64,000 nt of DNA, taken from the NCBI RefSeq assembly GCF_002794255.1, contig NZ_PGGW01000060.1:248001-312000 (forward strand), read 5' to 3'. Numbering within the stretch: position 1 is the stretch's first letter; each line of letters begins with the position of its first letter. The notes beneath the pieces are model-generated. The model did no database searches. It was not told the origin of the DNA and worked only from the letters and a program-made list of their open reading frames with translations. Below, in pieces: positions 48,787 through 58,677 of this stretch. Position numbers and translations under genes: made by a program. The stretch comes from Streptomyces carminius (GTDB lineage: Bacteria > Actinomycetota > Actinomycetes > Streptomycetales > Streptomycetaceae).

Positions 48787-51309
48787 TCAGGCGGCCACCG
48801 GGAGTTCCGCCTCCGCCGGGGTCAGCGCCAGCTCCAGCACCCGGCGCACATCGGAGACCGGCCGCACGTCGAGCTTCCGCAGCACCTCCTGCGGCACGTC
48901 GTCCAGATCCGGCTCGTTGCGCCTGGGGATGATCACCGTGGTGATCCCCGCCCGGTGCGCAGCCAGCAGCTTCTGCTTCACCCCGCCGACCGGCAGCACC
49001 CGGCCGGTCAGCGAGACCTCGCCGGTCATCGCCACGTCCGGACGGACCTGGCGGCCCGACAGCAGCGAGGCCAGCGCGGTCGTCATGGTGATCCCCGCGC
49101 TCGGGCCGTCCTTGGGCACCGCGCCCGCCGGGACGTGCAGATGGACACCGCGTTCCTTCAGGTCGCCGACCGGCAGCTCCAGTTCGGCGCCGCGCGAGCG
49201 CAGGTAGGACAGGGCGATGTGCGCGGACTCCTTCATCACGTCGCCCAGTTGCCCGGTCAGGGTCAGTCCGGAACCGCCGGTCTCCGGGTCGGCCAGCGAC
49301 GCCTCGACGTACAGCACGTCGCCGCCGGTGCCGGTGACCGCCAGTCCGGTGGCCACGCCCGGTACGGCGGTGCGCCGCTCGGCCGGGTCCTGGGCTGACT
49401 CCGGTACGTGGTGCGGGCGGCCGACCAGCTCGCGCAGCCCGTCCGCGGCGACGGTGTACGGCAGTTCGCCCTCGCCCAGCTCGTGCCGGGTGGCGACCTT
49501 GCGCAGCAGCCGGGCGATGTGCCGTTCCAGGTCGCGTACGCCCGCCTCGCGGGTGTACTCCCCGGCCAGTCTGCGCAGCGCGTCCTCCCCGACCGTCACC
49601 TCGCCCTCGGCCAGCCCGGCGCGGTCCAGTTGCCGGGGCAGCAGGTGGTCGCGGGCGATGACGACCTTCTCGTCCTCGGTGTAGCCGTCCAGCCGCACCA
49701 GTTCCATGCGGTCCAGCAGCGGCTGCGGTATGGCCTCCAGGACGTTGGCCGTGGCCAGGAAGACCACGTCGGACAGATCGAGCTCGACCTCCAGGTAGTG
49801 GTCCCGGAAGGTGTGGTTCTGCGCCGGGTCCAGCACCTCCAGCAGGGCGGCGGCCGGGTCGCCCCGGAAGTCGCTGCCCACCTTGTCGATCTCGTCCAGG
49901 AGGATCACCGGGTTCATCGAGCCGGCTTCCTTCACCGCCCGGACGATCCGGCCCGGCAGCGCGCCGACGTAGGTGCGCCGGTGGCCGCGGATCTCCGCCT
50001 CGTCGCGGATGCCGCCGAGCGCCACCCGTGCGAACTCGCGGCCCATCGCCTTCGCCACCGAGCGGCCCAGCGAGGTCTTGCCGACACCGGGCGGGCCGAC
50101 CAGGGCGAGCACCGCGCCGCCCGCCCGGCGTCCGCCCCCGCCCCCGGGCCCGCCGTCCTCCCCGGCCACCGGCGCGAGCCCGCGCTCGGCGCGGCGCCTG
50201 CGGACGGCCAGGTACTCGATGATGCGGTCCTTGACCTCGGCCAGGCCGGAGTGGTCGGCGTCCAGGACTGCGCGGGCGCCGGGGATGTCGTAGGCGTCCT
50301 CGGTCCGCTCGTTCCACGGCAGTTCCAGGACGGTGTCCAGCCAGGTGCGGATCCAGCCGCTCTCGGGGCTCTGGTCGGAGGTGCGCTCCAGCCGGTCGGC
50401 CTCCTTCAGCGCGGCCTCGCGGACCTTCTCGGGGAGGTCGGCCGCCTCCACCCGGGCCCGGTAGTCGTCGCCCTCCTCGCCGGACCCGTCGCCCAGCTCA
50501 GCCAGTTCCCTGCGGACGGCCTCCAGTTGGCGGCGGAGCAGGAACTCGCGCTGCTGCTTGTCCACGCCCTCCTGGACGTCCTTGGCGATGGCCTCGGCGA
50601 CCTCCTGCTCGGCGAGGTGCTCGCGCAGCCAGCCGGTCGTCAGCCTCAGCCGCTCGACGGGGTCGGTGGTCTCCAGCAGCCGCACGCGCTGCGCGGTGGT
50701 GAGGAAGGGGCTGTAGCCGGAGTTGTCGGCGAGCTGCCCGGCGTCGTCGATCTGCTGGACGCGGTCGACGACCTGCCACGCGCCGCGCTTGCGCAGCCAG
50801 CTGGTCGCCAGGGCCTTGTACTCCCTGACCAGTTCGGCGACCGCTCCGGGGGCGGTGGGAGCGCCGGACTTGGCGGCCCCGGCGGCCTCGGCGGTCTCGG
50901 CGGCCTCGGCGACCTCCGTGCCCTCCACCCACAGGGCCGCGCCGGGCCCGGTGGTGCCGGCGCCGATGCGCACCCGGCGCACGGCGCGGATCAGGGCGCC
51001 CGGATCGCCGTCGGCCAGCCGGCCCACCTGCTCCACCAGGCCGAGCACGCCGATGCCCGCGTAGCCGCCGTCGACCCGCGGCACCAGCAGTACCCGCGGC
51101 TTCGGTGTTCCCCCGGTTCTCCCGTCCTCCGCGGCCGTCCCGGCGGTACCGGTCTCCCCGGGGGCGGACCGGGCGGCGGACTGGGCGGCCTCCACCGCGG
51201 CCCGCACCTCGGAGTCCGACAGGTCCAGCGGCACCACCATCCCGGGGAGCACCACCTCGTTGTCGAGCGGCAGCACGGGCAGGGTGAGCTTGGTGGGCGA
51301 CAGAGCCAT
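48787..51309 (-). CDS. lon: ATP-dependent Lon protease
   Basis: 840 residues. LonN substrate domain (LPVLPLDNEVVLPGMVVPLD), AAA+ module with Walker A LALVGPPGVGKTSLGR near 405 and Walker B ILLDEIDKV, and the C-terminal protease with catalytic Ser in KDGPSAGITM and Lys further on (VLPVGGVKQK). Degrades misfolded proteins. ATG 51309 follows GGGAGAG. An HspR-type HAIR element lies just upstream. Confidence 0.97.
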   Translation of the reverse strand: MALSPTKLTLPVLPLDNEVVLPGMVVPLDLSDSEVRAAVEAAQSAARSAPGETGTAGTAAEDGRTGGTPKPRVLLVPRVDGGYAGIGVLGLVEQVGRLADGDPGALIRAVRRVRIGAGTTGPGAALWVEGTEVAEAAETAEAAGAAKSGAPTAPGAVAELVREYKALATSWLRKRGAWQVVDRVQQIDDAGQLADNSGYSPFLTTAQRVRLLETTDPVERLRLTTGWLREHLAEQEVAEAIAKDVQEGVDKQQREFLLRRQLEAVRRELAELGDGSGEEGDDYRARVEAADLPEKVREAALKEADRLERTSDQSPESGWIRTWLDTVLELPWNERTEDAYDIPGARAVLDADHSGLAEVKDRIIEYLAVRRRRAERGLAPVAGEDGGPGGGGGRRAGGAVLALVGPPGVGKTSLGRSVAKAMGREFARVALGGIRDEAEIRGHRRTYVGALPGRIVRAVKEAGSMNPVILLDEIDKVGSDFRGDPAAALLEVLDPAQNHTFRDHYLEVELDLSDVVFLATANVLEAIPQPLLDRMELVRLDGYTEDEKVVIARDHLLPRQLDRAGLAEGEVTVGEDALRRLAGEYTREAGVRDLERHIARLLRKVATRHELGEGELPYTVAADGLRELVGRPHHVPESAQDPAERRTAVPGVATGLAVTGTGGDVLYVEASLADPETGGSGLTLTGQLGDVMKESAHIALSYLRSRGAELELPVGDLKERGVHLHVPAGAVPKDGPSAGITMTTALASLLSGRQVRPDVAMTGEVSLTGRVLPVGGVKQKLLAAHRAGITTVIIPRRNEPDLDDVPQEVLRKLDVRPVSDVRRVLELALTPAEAELPVAA

Positions 51310-51331
51310 GATCTCTCCCTAGGCAGGCAAA

Positions 51332-51350
51332 TTGAGCTTGTACGACTCAA
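51332..51350. promoter_or_regulatory. HAIR (HspR) operator upstream of lon
   Basis: TTGAGC-N7-ACTCAA, one mismatch from the consensus CTTGAGT-N7-ACTCAAG inverted repeat bound by HspR, 23 bp before the lon start. Indicates heat-shock control of lon by HspR, as known in S. albus/S. coelicolor-type systems. Confidence 0.85.
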
Positions 51351-51761
51351 TGCCTGTTCAATGTCCGGGCGGTGGGCGGGTGTTCCCCGACCCGTGTTCG
51401 CTGTGAGCGATAGGCCTCCACCGCCTCCACCGCGAGCGCCCCGCACGGTGCCGCCGGTGACCGGCAGGACGGGCCCGTACCCTCCCCCCGTGCGAGACCG
51501 GACGGACCGGGCCTCGCGGGGGAGACGGGGCCGCCGCGGCGCGGCGGGCCGTTCCGGGCGGCCGCCGGGCCGGACGGGAAGGGGCGGAGGGACCGGAAGG
51601 GCAGGAACGGCCGGGCGAACGGGACGGCTGCCCGCCGGCGGCCCCGGCCCGGGCCGGACGGTCACCGGGCAAGCCGCCTCCCTCCGCCCTTCGACCGGCG
51701 TAGCGCGCCGCTCACCATTTCTTTACGCTGCTGCAAGGAACCGAGCACCGGGACGCGAGGC

Positions 51762-52526
51762 GTGATGGACCACAGGAACACGACGCAGACTCACGGCGGC
51801 GCCGCCGCGGCCACCCCGGGCGCCCAGCGCCGGGTCCTGGTCGTGGAGGACGATCCGACGATCACCGAGGCGGTCGCCGTCCGGCTGCGCGCCGAGGGTT
51901 TCCAGGTCAGAACGGCGGGCGACGGCCCGGCGGCGGTGGAGACGGCCGAGGTGTGGCAGCCCGACCTGCTGGTCCTGGACGTGATGCTGCCGGGTTTCGA
52001 CGGTCTGGAGGTCTGCCGCCGGGTCCAGGCCCAGCGGCCGTTGCCGGTGCTGATGCTCACCGCCCGGGACGACGAGACCGACATGCTGGTCGGCCTCGGG
52101 GTCGGCGCGGACGACTACATGACCAAGCCCTTCTCCATGCGGGAGCTGGTCGCCCGGGTCCACGTACTGCTGCGCCGCGTGGAGCGGGCCACGATCGCCG
52201 CCGCCGCGCCGCGCTCGGGCACCCTGCGGCTGGGCGAGCTGGAGATCGACCACGCCCAGCGCCGGGTGCGGGTGGGCGGCAAGGACGTGCACCTCACCCC
52301 GACCGAGTTCGACCTGCTGGTCTGCCTGGCCAACTCGCCGCGCGCGGTGCTCTCCCGCGAGCAGCTCCTGGCCGAGGTGTGGGACTGGGCGGACGCCTCG
52401 GGCACCCGCACGGTCGACAGCCACATCAAGGCGCTGCGCCGCAAGATCGGCGCGGAGCGGATACGCACGGTGCACGGCGTCGGCTACGCGCTGGAGGCAC
52501 CCGCGCCCGCCTCCGACTGGGCATGA
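51762..52526 (+). CDS. OmpR-type response regulator
   Basis: 254 residues. Receiver at about 22-138 (VLVVEDDPTITEAV; phosphoacceptor in LLVLDVMLPGFDG) and a winged-helix output domain at about 150-250 (VHLTPTEFDLLVCLANSP, RTVHGVGYALE). Tandem starts GTG 51762 and ATG 51765 follow GCGAGG. The stop overlaps the kinase start (ATGA). Confidence 0.95.
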   Translation: MMDHRNTTQTHGGAAAATPGAQRRVLVVEDDPTITEAVAVRLRAEGFQVRTAGDGPAAVETAEVWQPDLLVLDVMLPGFDGLEVCRRVQAQRPLPVLMLTARDDETDMLVGLGVGADDYMTKPFSMRELVARVHVLLRRVERATIAAAAPRSGTLRLGELEIDHAQRRVRVGGKDVHLTPTEFDLLVCLANSPRAVLSREQLLAEVWDWADASGTRTVDSHIKALRRKIGAERIRTVHGVGYALEAPAPASDWA

Positions 52527-53659
52527 GACCCGCGGACCGCCGGAACCGGAGCGGTCAGGGCGGCCGGAGCGGTCAGGGCGGCCGGAGCCGCCTGCGGTCC
52601 CTGTGGGAGCGCTGCTGGGAGGGCCTGCGCCCGCTGGACCCCAACCGCTCGGTCAAGGCCGCCCTGGGCGCCCTGGTGATCGCCACCGTGGCCATCACCA
52701 CGCTGCTGACCATCATCGCGCTCCACTCCTCCATAGAGCTGCGGGTGATCGCCCTGCTCGCGGTGATCGCCTCGCTGCTGGTCACCCAGTTCGTGGCGCA
52801 CGGACTGGCCGCGCCGCTGGACGAGATGACGGACGCCGCCCGCTCCATGGCGCGCGGCGACTACACCCGGCGGGTCCGCGTCGAGCGCCGGGACGAGCTG
52901 GGCGAGCTCGCCGACACCTTCAACCGCATGGCCGCCGATCTGGAGGCCGCCGACCGGCACCGCAAGGAGCTGGTCGCCAACGTCTCCCACGAGCTGCGCA
53001 CCCCCATCGCGGCACTGCGCGCGGTGCTGGAGAACGTGGTGGACGGGGTCTCCGACGCCGACCCGGTGACCATGGACACCGCGCTCAAGCAGACCGAGCG
53101 GCTGGGGAGCCTGGTGGAGCACCTGCTGGACCTGTCCCGGCTCGACAACGGCGTGGTGCCGCTGCGCACCCGGCGCTTCACGGTGTGGCCGTACCTGTCG
53201 GGGGTGCTCAAGGAGGCCAACATGACCAAGGGCGAGGGGCGTTCCCGCACCGACGTCCATCTGCACCTGGACGTCCAGCCCCCCGAGCTGGCCGCGTACG
53301 CCGACACCGAGCGGCTTCACCAGGTGGTCGCCAACCTGATCGACAACGCCGTCAAGCACAGCCCGCCGTACGGCCGGGTGACCGTGCGGGCGCGCTCCGG
53401 CCAGGCCCCGACGAGTCTGCGGCTGGAGGTGCTGGACGAGGGGCCGGGCATCCCGGAGGCGGACCGCGAGCGGGTCTTCGAGCGCTTCGGCCGCTCCGCG
53501 GCGGCCAAGAGCGGCGACGGCGGCACCGGGCTGGGCCTGGCCATCGCGCGCTGGGCGGTGGACCTGCACGGCGGGCGGATCAGGGTGGCCGAGTCGCCGC
53601 GCGGCTGCCGGATCCTCGTCACTCTTCCCGGCAGCACGTCCGACCCGGAGGCGACGTAG
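52523..53659 (+). CDS. Sensor histidine kinase
   Basis: 378 residues. Two transmembrane helices close together (about 50-90), then HAMP (ARSMARGDYTRRVRVERRDE), H box VANVSHELRTPIAALRAVLE with the phospho-His near residue 157, N box HQVVANLIDNAVKHS and G boxes LDEGPGIPE and GTGLGLAIARW. Essentially no extracellular loop, so it probably senses a membrane or intracellular signal. Coupled to the regulator by ATGA overlap. Confidence 0.95.
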   Translation: MRPADRRNRSGQGGRSGQGGRSRLRSLWERCWEGLRPLDPNRSVKAALGALVIATVAITTLLTIIALHSSIELRVIALLAVIASLLVTQFVAHGLAAPLDEMTDAARSMARGDYTRRVRVERRDELGELADTFNRMAADLEAADRHRKELVANVSHELRTPIAALRAVLENVVDGVSDADPVTMDTALKQTERLGSLVEHLLDLSRLDNGVVPLRTRRFTVWPYLSGVLKEANMTKGEGRSRTDVHLHLDVQPPELAAYADTERLHQVVANLIDNAVKHSPPYGRVTVRARSGQAPTSLRLEVLDEGPGIPEADRERVFERFGRSAAAKSGDGGTGLGLAIARWAVDLHGGRIRVAESPRGCRILVTLPGSTSDPEAT

Positions 53660-53908
53660 GGTTGTCGGTGGGATTGCGGGGAACCGACAGGTGAGGGAGC
53701 CGGCCGCCGCGAGCCGACTCCTCGGCACGTTCTTGCCGGATTCGGTCGAACTGAGTGTGTTTCCCGCTGCGGAAAACGCCGAAACAGGTCCCCGGATGTG
53801 ACTTAGACGACCCCAACCGCCTGCCGACTGCACCGAACGGCTCGGGGAGCGTAGCCTTTATTTCTGCTGTCCACCCATACAGGTAAGCGGAAGAGGGCGG
53901 TTGCCGCC

Positions 53909-56900
53909 GTGTCGCCACAGGCCCCCAAGACTTCGAGCTCCCCCAGCCCCCGGCAGGGAGGGACCCCGACCCCCGAGAAGGACGGACAGGGAACCGGACC
54001 CGCCGGCTTCGGTCCCAACGAGTGGCTCGTCGACGAGATCTACCAGCAGTACCTCCAGGACCCGAACTCGGTCGACCGGGCCTGGTGGGACTTCTTCGCC
54101 GACTACAAGCCCGGGCAGGCCGCCGCGGGAGCCGCGGCCCCCACCGCGTCGAAGCCGACGGCCGAGCCCGGGGCGCCCCAGGCGCCCGCCCGGGCCCAGC
54201 AGCAGGCCCAGCCTCAGCAGCCGCAGCAGCCGCGGGCCGCGGCCCCCGCCGGGAAGGCCGCCGAGCAGCCCGCGGCGAAGGCCCCCGCGCGGCCCGCGCC
54301 GGCGAAGGACGAGCCGAAGAAGGCCGAACCCACCGGGGCCGCACCGAAGAAGGACGAGCCGAGGAAGCCCGAGCCGAAGAAGGCCGAGCCGGCGGCGACG
54401 GAGCCGGAGGCCCGGGAGGGCGGACCGGAGTACGTGCCGCTGCGCGGCCCGGCCGCCGCGGTCGCCCGGAACATGAACGCCTCGCTGGAGCTGCCGACGG
54501 CCACCTCGGTGCGCGCGGTCCCGGTGAAGCTGCTCGTCGACAACCGCATCGTCATCAACAACCACCTCAAGCGCGCCCGCGGCGGCAAGGTGTCCTTCAC
54601 CCACCTGATCGGCTACGCCATGGTGAAGGCGCTCAGGGCGATGCCGTCGATGAACCACTCGTACACCGAGCGGGACGGCAAGCCGACGCTGGTCAAGCCC
54701 GACCACGTCAACCTCGGCCTGGCCATCGACCTGGTCAAGCCCAACGGCGACCGCCAGCTCGTGGTGGCCGGCATCAAGAAGGCCGAGACGCTCACCTTCT
54801 TCGAGTTCTGGCAGGCCTACGAGGACATCGTCCGCCGGGCCCGCGCGGGCAAGCTGACGATGGAGGACTTCTCCGGCGTCACCGCCTCGCTGACCAACCC
54901 CGGCGGCATCGGCACCGTCCACTCGGTGCCGCGGCTCATGCCCGGCCAGGGCGTGATCCTGGGCGTGGGCGCCATGGAGTACCCGGCCGAGTTCCAGGGC
55001 ACCTCCCAGGACACCCTGAACAAGCTGGGCATCTCCAAGGTCATGACGCTGACCAGCACCTACGACCACCGGGTGATCCAGGGCGCCGCCTCCGGCGAGT
55101 TCCTGCGGATCATCCACCAGCTGCTGCTCGGCGAGGAGAACTTCTACGACGACATCTTCGAGGCGCTGCGCATCCCCTACGAGCCGGTCCGCTGGCTCAA
55201 GGACATCGACGTCAGCCACGACGACGACGTCACCAAGGCCGCCCGCGTCTTCGACCTGATCCACTCCTACCGGGTGCGCGGCCACGTCATGGCCGACACC
55301 GACCCGCTGGAGTACAAGCAGCGCAAGCACCCGGACCTGGACATCACCGAGCACGGGCTCACCCTGTGGGACCTGGAGCGCGAGTTCGCCGTCGGCGGCT
55401 TCGCCGGCAAGTCGGTGATGCGGCTGCGCGAGATCCTGGGCGTGCTGCGCGACTCGTACTGCCGCACCACCGGCATCGAGTACATGCACATCCAGGACCC
55501 CAAGCAGCGCAAGTGGATCCAGGACCGCGTCGAGCGCTCGCACTCCTCGCTGGAGCGCGACGAGCAGCTGCGCATCCTGCGCCGGCTCAACGCCGCCGAG
55601 GCGTTCGAGGTCTTCCTGCAGACCAAGTACGTCGGCCAGAAGCGGTTCTCGCTGGAGGGCGGCGAGTCCGTCATCCCGCTGCTGGACGCGGTGCTGGACG
55701 CCGCCGCCGAGGCCCGGCTGGACGAGGTCGTCGTCGGCATGGCCCACCGCGGCCGCCTCAACGTGCTGGCCAACATCGTCGGCAAGTCCTACGCCCAGAT
55801 CTTCCGCGAGTTCGAGGGCAACCTCGACCCGAAGTCGATGCACGGCTCCGGCGACGTGAAGTACCACCTGGGCGCCGAGGGCACCTTCACCGGCCTGGAC
55901 GGCGAGCAGATCAAGGTCTCGCTCACCGCCAACCCCTCCCATCTGGAGGCCGTGGACCCGGTCGTGGAGGGTGTGGCCCGCGCCAAGCAGGACATCATCG
56001 GCAAGGGCGGCACCGACTTCACCGTCCTGCCCGTCCAGCTCCACGGCGACGCGGCCTTCGCCGGGCAGGGCGTGGTGGCCGAGACGCTGAACATGTCGCA
56101 GCTGCGCGGCTACCGAACCGGCGGCACCGTGCACGTCGTCATCAACAACCAGGTCGGCTTCACCGCGCCGCCCGAGTCGGCGCGCTCCTCGATGTACGCC
56201 ACCGACGTGGCGCGGATGATCGAGGCGCCGGTCTTCCACGTCAACGGCGACGACCCGGAGGCCTGTGTCCGGGTGGCGCGGCTGGCCTTCGAGTTCCGCC
56301 AGGCGTTCAACAAGGACGTGGTGATCGACCTCGTCTGCTACCGCCGCCGCGGGCACAACGAGGCCGACAACCCGCACTTCACCCAGCCGGTGATGTACAA
56401 CCTGATCGACAAGAAGCGCTCGGTGCGCAAGCTCTACACCGAGTCGCTGATCGGCCGGGGCGACATCACCCTGGAGGAGGCCGAGCAGGCGCTCCAGGAC
56501 TTCCAGGGGCAGCTGGAGAAGGTCTTCACCGAGGTCCGCGACGCCACCGCCACCCCGGCACCGGCCGAGGTGCCCGCCCCGCGGGCGGAGTTCCCGGTCG
56601 CGGTGGAGACCGGGGTCAGCGCGGAGGTCCTCAAGCGGATCGCCGAGTCCCAGGTGAACATCCCCGAACGCATCACCGTCCACCCGCGGCTGATGCCGCA
56701 GCTCCAGCGCCGCGCGGCGATGGTGGAGGAGGACCGGATCGACTGGGCGATGGGCGAGACGCTGGCCATCGGCTCACTGCTGATGGAGGGCACTCCCGTC
56801 CGGCTGTCCGGCCAGGACTCCCGCCGCGGCACCTTCGGCCAGCGGCACGCCGTCCTGGTGGACCGGGAGACCGGCGAGGACTACACCCCGCTGCTGTACC

Positions 56901-57790
56901 TGTCCGAGGAGCAGGCCCGTTTCAACGTCTACGACTCGCTGCTGAGCGAGTTCGCGGCGATGGGCTTCGAGTACGGCTACTCGCTGGCCCGGCCCGAGGC
57001 GCTGGTGATGTGGGAGGCGCAGTTCGGCGACTTCGTCAACGGCGCCCAGACGGTGGTCGACGAGTTCATCTCCTCGGCCGAGCAGAAGTGGGGCCAGACC
57101 TCCGGCGTCACGCTGCTGCTGCCGCACGGCTACGAGGGCCAGGGCCCGGACCACTCCTCGGCCCGGATCGAGCGCTTCCTCCAGCTGTGCGCACAGAACA
57201 GCATGACGGTCGCGATGCCGACCCTGCCGTCGAACTACTTCCACCTGCTGCGCTGGCAGGTCCACAACCCGCACCACAAGCCGCTGATCGTCTTCACCCC
57301 GAAGTCGATGCTGCGGCTGAAGACGGCGACCTCCAAGGCGGCGGAGTTCACCGCCGGCCGCTTCCAGCCGGTGATCGGCGACACCGCGGCCGACCCGGCG
57401 CGGGTGACCAAGGTCGTCTTCTGCTCCGGCAAGGTCTACTACGACCTCGCCGCGGAGCGCGAGAAGCGGAACGCCACCGACACCGCGATCGTCCGGCTGG
57501 AGCGGCTGTACCCGCTGCCCAGCAAGGAGATCCAGGCCGAGGTCGCCCGCTACGGCAACGCCTCCACGATCGTGTGGGCCCAGGAGGAGCCGGCGAACCA
57601 GGGCGCGTGGCCGTTCATCGCGCTCAACCTGGTCGACCACCTCGACCTGTTCATCGGCTCCGGCACCCCGAGCACCGAGCGGCGGCTGCGCCGGGTCTCG
57701 CGCCCGTCGTCCTCCTCGCCGGCGGTCGGCTCGGCCAAGCGCCACCAGGCCGAGCAGCAGCAGCTCGTCGAGGAGGTCTTCGACCTCTGA
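53909..57790 (+). CDS. kgd: Multifunctional 2-oxoglutarate decarboxylase/dehydrogenase
   Basis: 1293-residue actinobacterial fusion (SucA/Kgd). N-terminal OGDH segment (NEWLVDEIYQQYLQDP, residues about 30-60), Ala/Pro linker, E2-type succinyltransferase domain with DHRVIQGAASGEF near 385, and the ThDP-dependent E1 from about 440 (GMAHRGRLNVLANIVG near 609; transketolase-like MEGTPVRLSGQDSRRGTFGQ near 960). TCA cycle entry of 2-oxoglutarate. GTG 53909. Confidence 0.97.
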   Translation: MSPQAPKTSSSPSPRQGGTPTPEKDGQGTGPAGFGPNEWLVDEIYQQYLQDPNSVDRAWWDFFADYKPGQAAAGAAAPTASKPTAEPGAPQAPARAQQQAQPQQPQQPRAAAPAGKAAEQPAAKAPARPAPAKDEPKKAEPTGAAPKKDEPRKPEPKKAEPAATEPEAREGGPEYVPLRGPAAAVARNMNASLELPTATSVRAVPVKLLVDNRIVINNHLKRARGGKVSFTHLIGYAMVKALRAMPSMNHSYTERDGKPTLVKPDHVNLGLAIDLVKPNGDRQLVVAGIKKAETLTFFEFWQAYEDIVRRARAGKLTMEDFSGVTASLTNPGGIGTVHSVPRLMPGQGVILGVGAMEYPAEFQGTSQDTLNKLGISKVMTLTSTYDHRVIQGAASGEFLRIIHQLLLGEENFYDDIFEALRIPYEPVRWLKDIDVSHDDDVTKAARVFDLIHSYRVRGHVMADTDPLEYKQRKHPDLDITEHGLTLWDLEREFAVGGFAGKSVMRLREILGVLRDSYCRTTGIEYMHIQDPKQRKWIQDRVERSHSSLERDEQLRILRRLNAAEAFEVFLQTKYVGQKRFSLEGGESVIPLLDAVLDAAAEARLDEVVVGMAHRGRLNVLANIVGKSYAQIFREFEGNLDPKSMHGSGDVKYHLGAEGTFTGLDGEQIKVSLTANPSHLEAVDPVVEGVARAKQDIIGKGGTDFTVLPVQLHGDAAFAGQGVVAETLNMSQLRGYRTGGTVHVVINNQVGFTAPPESARSSMYATDVARMIEAPVFHVNGDDPEACVRVARLAFEFRQAFNKDVVIDLVCYRRRGHNEADNPHFTQPVMYNLIDKKRSVRKLYTESLIGRGDITLEEAEQALQDFQGQLEKVFTEVRDATATPAPAEVPAPRAEFPVAVETGVSAEVLKRIAESQVNIPERITVHPRLMPQLQRRAAMVEEDRIDWAMGETLAIGSLLMEGTPVRLSGQDSRRGTFGQRHAVLVDRETGEDYTPLLYLSEEQARFNVYDSLLSEFAAMGFEYGYSLARPEALVMWEAQFGDFVNGAQTVVDEFISSAEQKWGQTSGVTLLLPHGYEGQGPDHSSARIERFLQLCAQNSMTVAMPTLPSNYFHLLRWQVHNPHHKPLIVFTPKSMLRLKTATSKAAEFTAGRFQPVIGDTAADPARVTKVVFCSGKVYYDLAAEREKRNATDTAIVRLERLYPLPSKEIQAEVARYGNASTIVWAQEEPANQGAWPFIALNLVDHLDLFIGSGTPSTERRLRRVSRPSSSSPAVGSAKRHQAEQQQLVEEVFDL

Positions 57791-57834
57791 GCGGTGTGCC
57801 GGCGCCGGGTACGGCACCGGCACGGCAGCCGGGA

Positions 57835-57885
57835 AACGCGGCGGGGCCCGCCGTACGGATTCCGTACGGCGGGCCCCGCCGCGTT
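57835..57885. terminator. Terminator after kgd
   Basis: 25-nt arms (57835-57859 and 57861-57885) are exact reverse complements around a single T; as RNA a stem of about 24 bp with an ATT loop. It lies 45 bp after the stop, and ends in GTT. Confidence 0.85.
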
Positions 57886-58325
57886 CGTCCGGGCGCGGGC
57901 GCGTCCGGGGCGCGGGGTGCCGGGCGGGGCGCGGGGGCTCGGCCCGGGAAGGGCTCGCAGTCCCCGTACGGCAGCGTGTGCTGCCGGGGAGTTGAGCGTG
58001 TGAGGACGCTGCACGCCCGGAGTACGGACCAGTTGCCGGAGAGCTCCGTCCTCGGCCCTGCCCGCGTCCTCCCTCTCCCCCGGCGCACGCGGGTGCGGAG
58101 CGAGTGCGACCACGCGCGGAAGGGTGAGCGGGTGGCCGGCGGCTCCCCATCCCGTCGGCCGCCGTCAGCCGCCGTCGGCGGCCGGTCCGCCGAACGCCCC
58201 CGCGGCGCCCGTCAGGCTGCCGGCGCGAGACCCCGCCCACCGCCGGAAACGGCGCTTCGGGCCCCGCATACGCTGAACCGGGGAGAGAACACCCCCGACC
58301 GTCCAGGTTCCACAGGAGCACACAC
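57886..58325. other. Intergenic region before the DUF6104 gene
   Basis: 440 bp without a credible gene on either strand; it holds the upstream sequence of the 58-residue protein, but no confident promoter was found. Confidence 0.4.
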
Positions 58326-58502
58326 ATGTACTTCACCGACCGCGGCATCGAGGAGCTGGCACAGCGGCGCGGCGAGGAGGAGGTCACCTTCGAGTGGCTC
58401 TCCGAGCAGCTGCGGACCTTCGTCGATCTCAACCCGGACTTCGAAGTTCCCGTCGAGCGGCTGGCGACCTGGCTGGCGCGGCTGGACGACGAGGACGACT
58501 GA
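58326..58502 (+). CDS. DUF6104 small acidic protein
   Basis: 58 residues: MYFTDRGIEELAQRRGEEEV at the start, FVDLNPDFEVPVERLATWLARL in the second half, acidic end. Matches the DUF6104 family conserved in streptomycetes next to kgd. AGGAG 8 nt upstream. Function unknown. Confidence 0.88.
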   Translation: MYFTDRGIEELAQRRGEEEVTFEWLSEQLRTFVDLNPDFEVPVERLATWLARLDDEDD

Positions 58503-58505
58503 GGA

Positions 58506-58547
58506 CTGACGGCTGACGGCTGACGGCTGACGGCTGACGGCTGACGG
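58506..58547. repeat. Six tandem CTGACGG heptamers
   Basis: Six exact copies of CTGACGG begin 3 bp after the DUF6104 stop codon. Perfect identity implies recent slippage, useful as a strain-typing marker. Confidence 0.85.
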
Positions 58548-58599
58548 CGCGGCGGGTCGCCGGGGACCGGTGACCGGTGCCGCCCGGCGCAGCGGGCCC

Positions 58600-58650
58600 T
58601 TGACTTCCCGTCTCCGCGATATATCGTGTTTTCCGAGACGCGATATGTCG
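58600..58650 (+). promoter_or_regulatory. Promoter and PadR operator candidate
   Basis: TTGACT (58600-58605), 16 bp, TATCGT (58622-58627). The palindrome CGATATATCG (58617-58626) overlaps the -10, and CGATATGTCG recurs at 58641-58650; CGCGATAT is a 24-bp-spaced direct repeat (58615, 58639). Likely autoregulation by the PadR protein encoded downstream. Confidence 0.75.
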
Positions 58651-58677
58651 TCGCATGCCGAGACAGGGGAGGCCGTC

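Noticed and set aside
53858..56683. 941-residue open frame antisense to kgd
   Set aside because: Shadow of kgd; no domain or translation signals.
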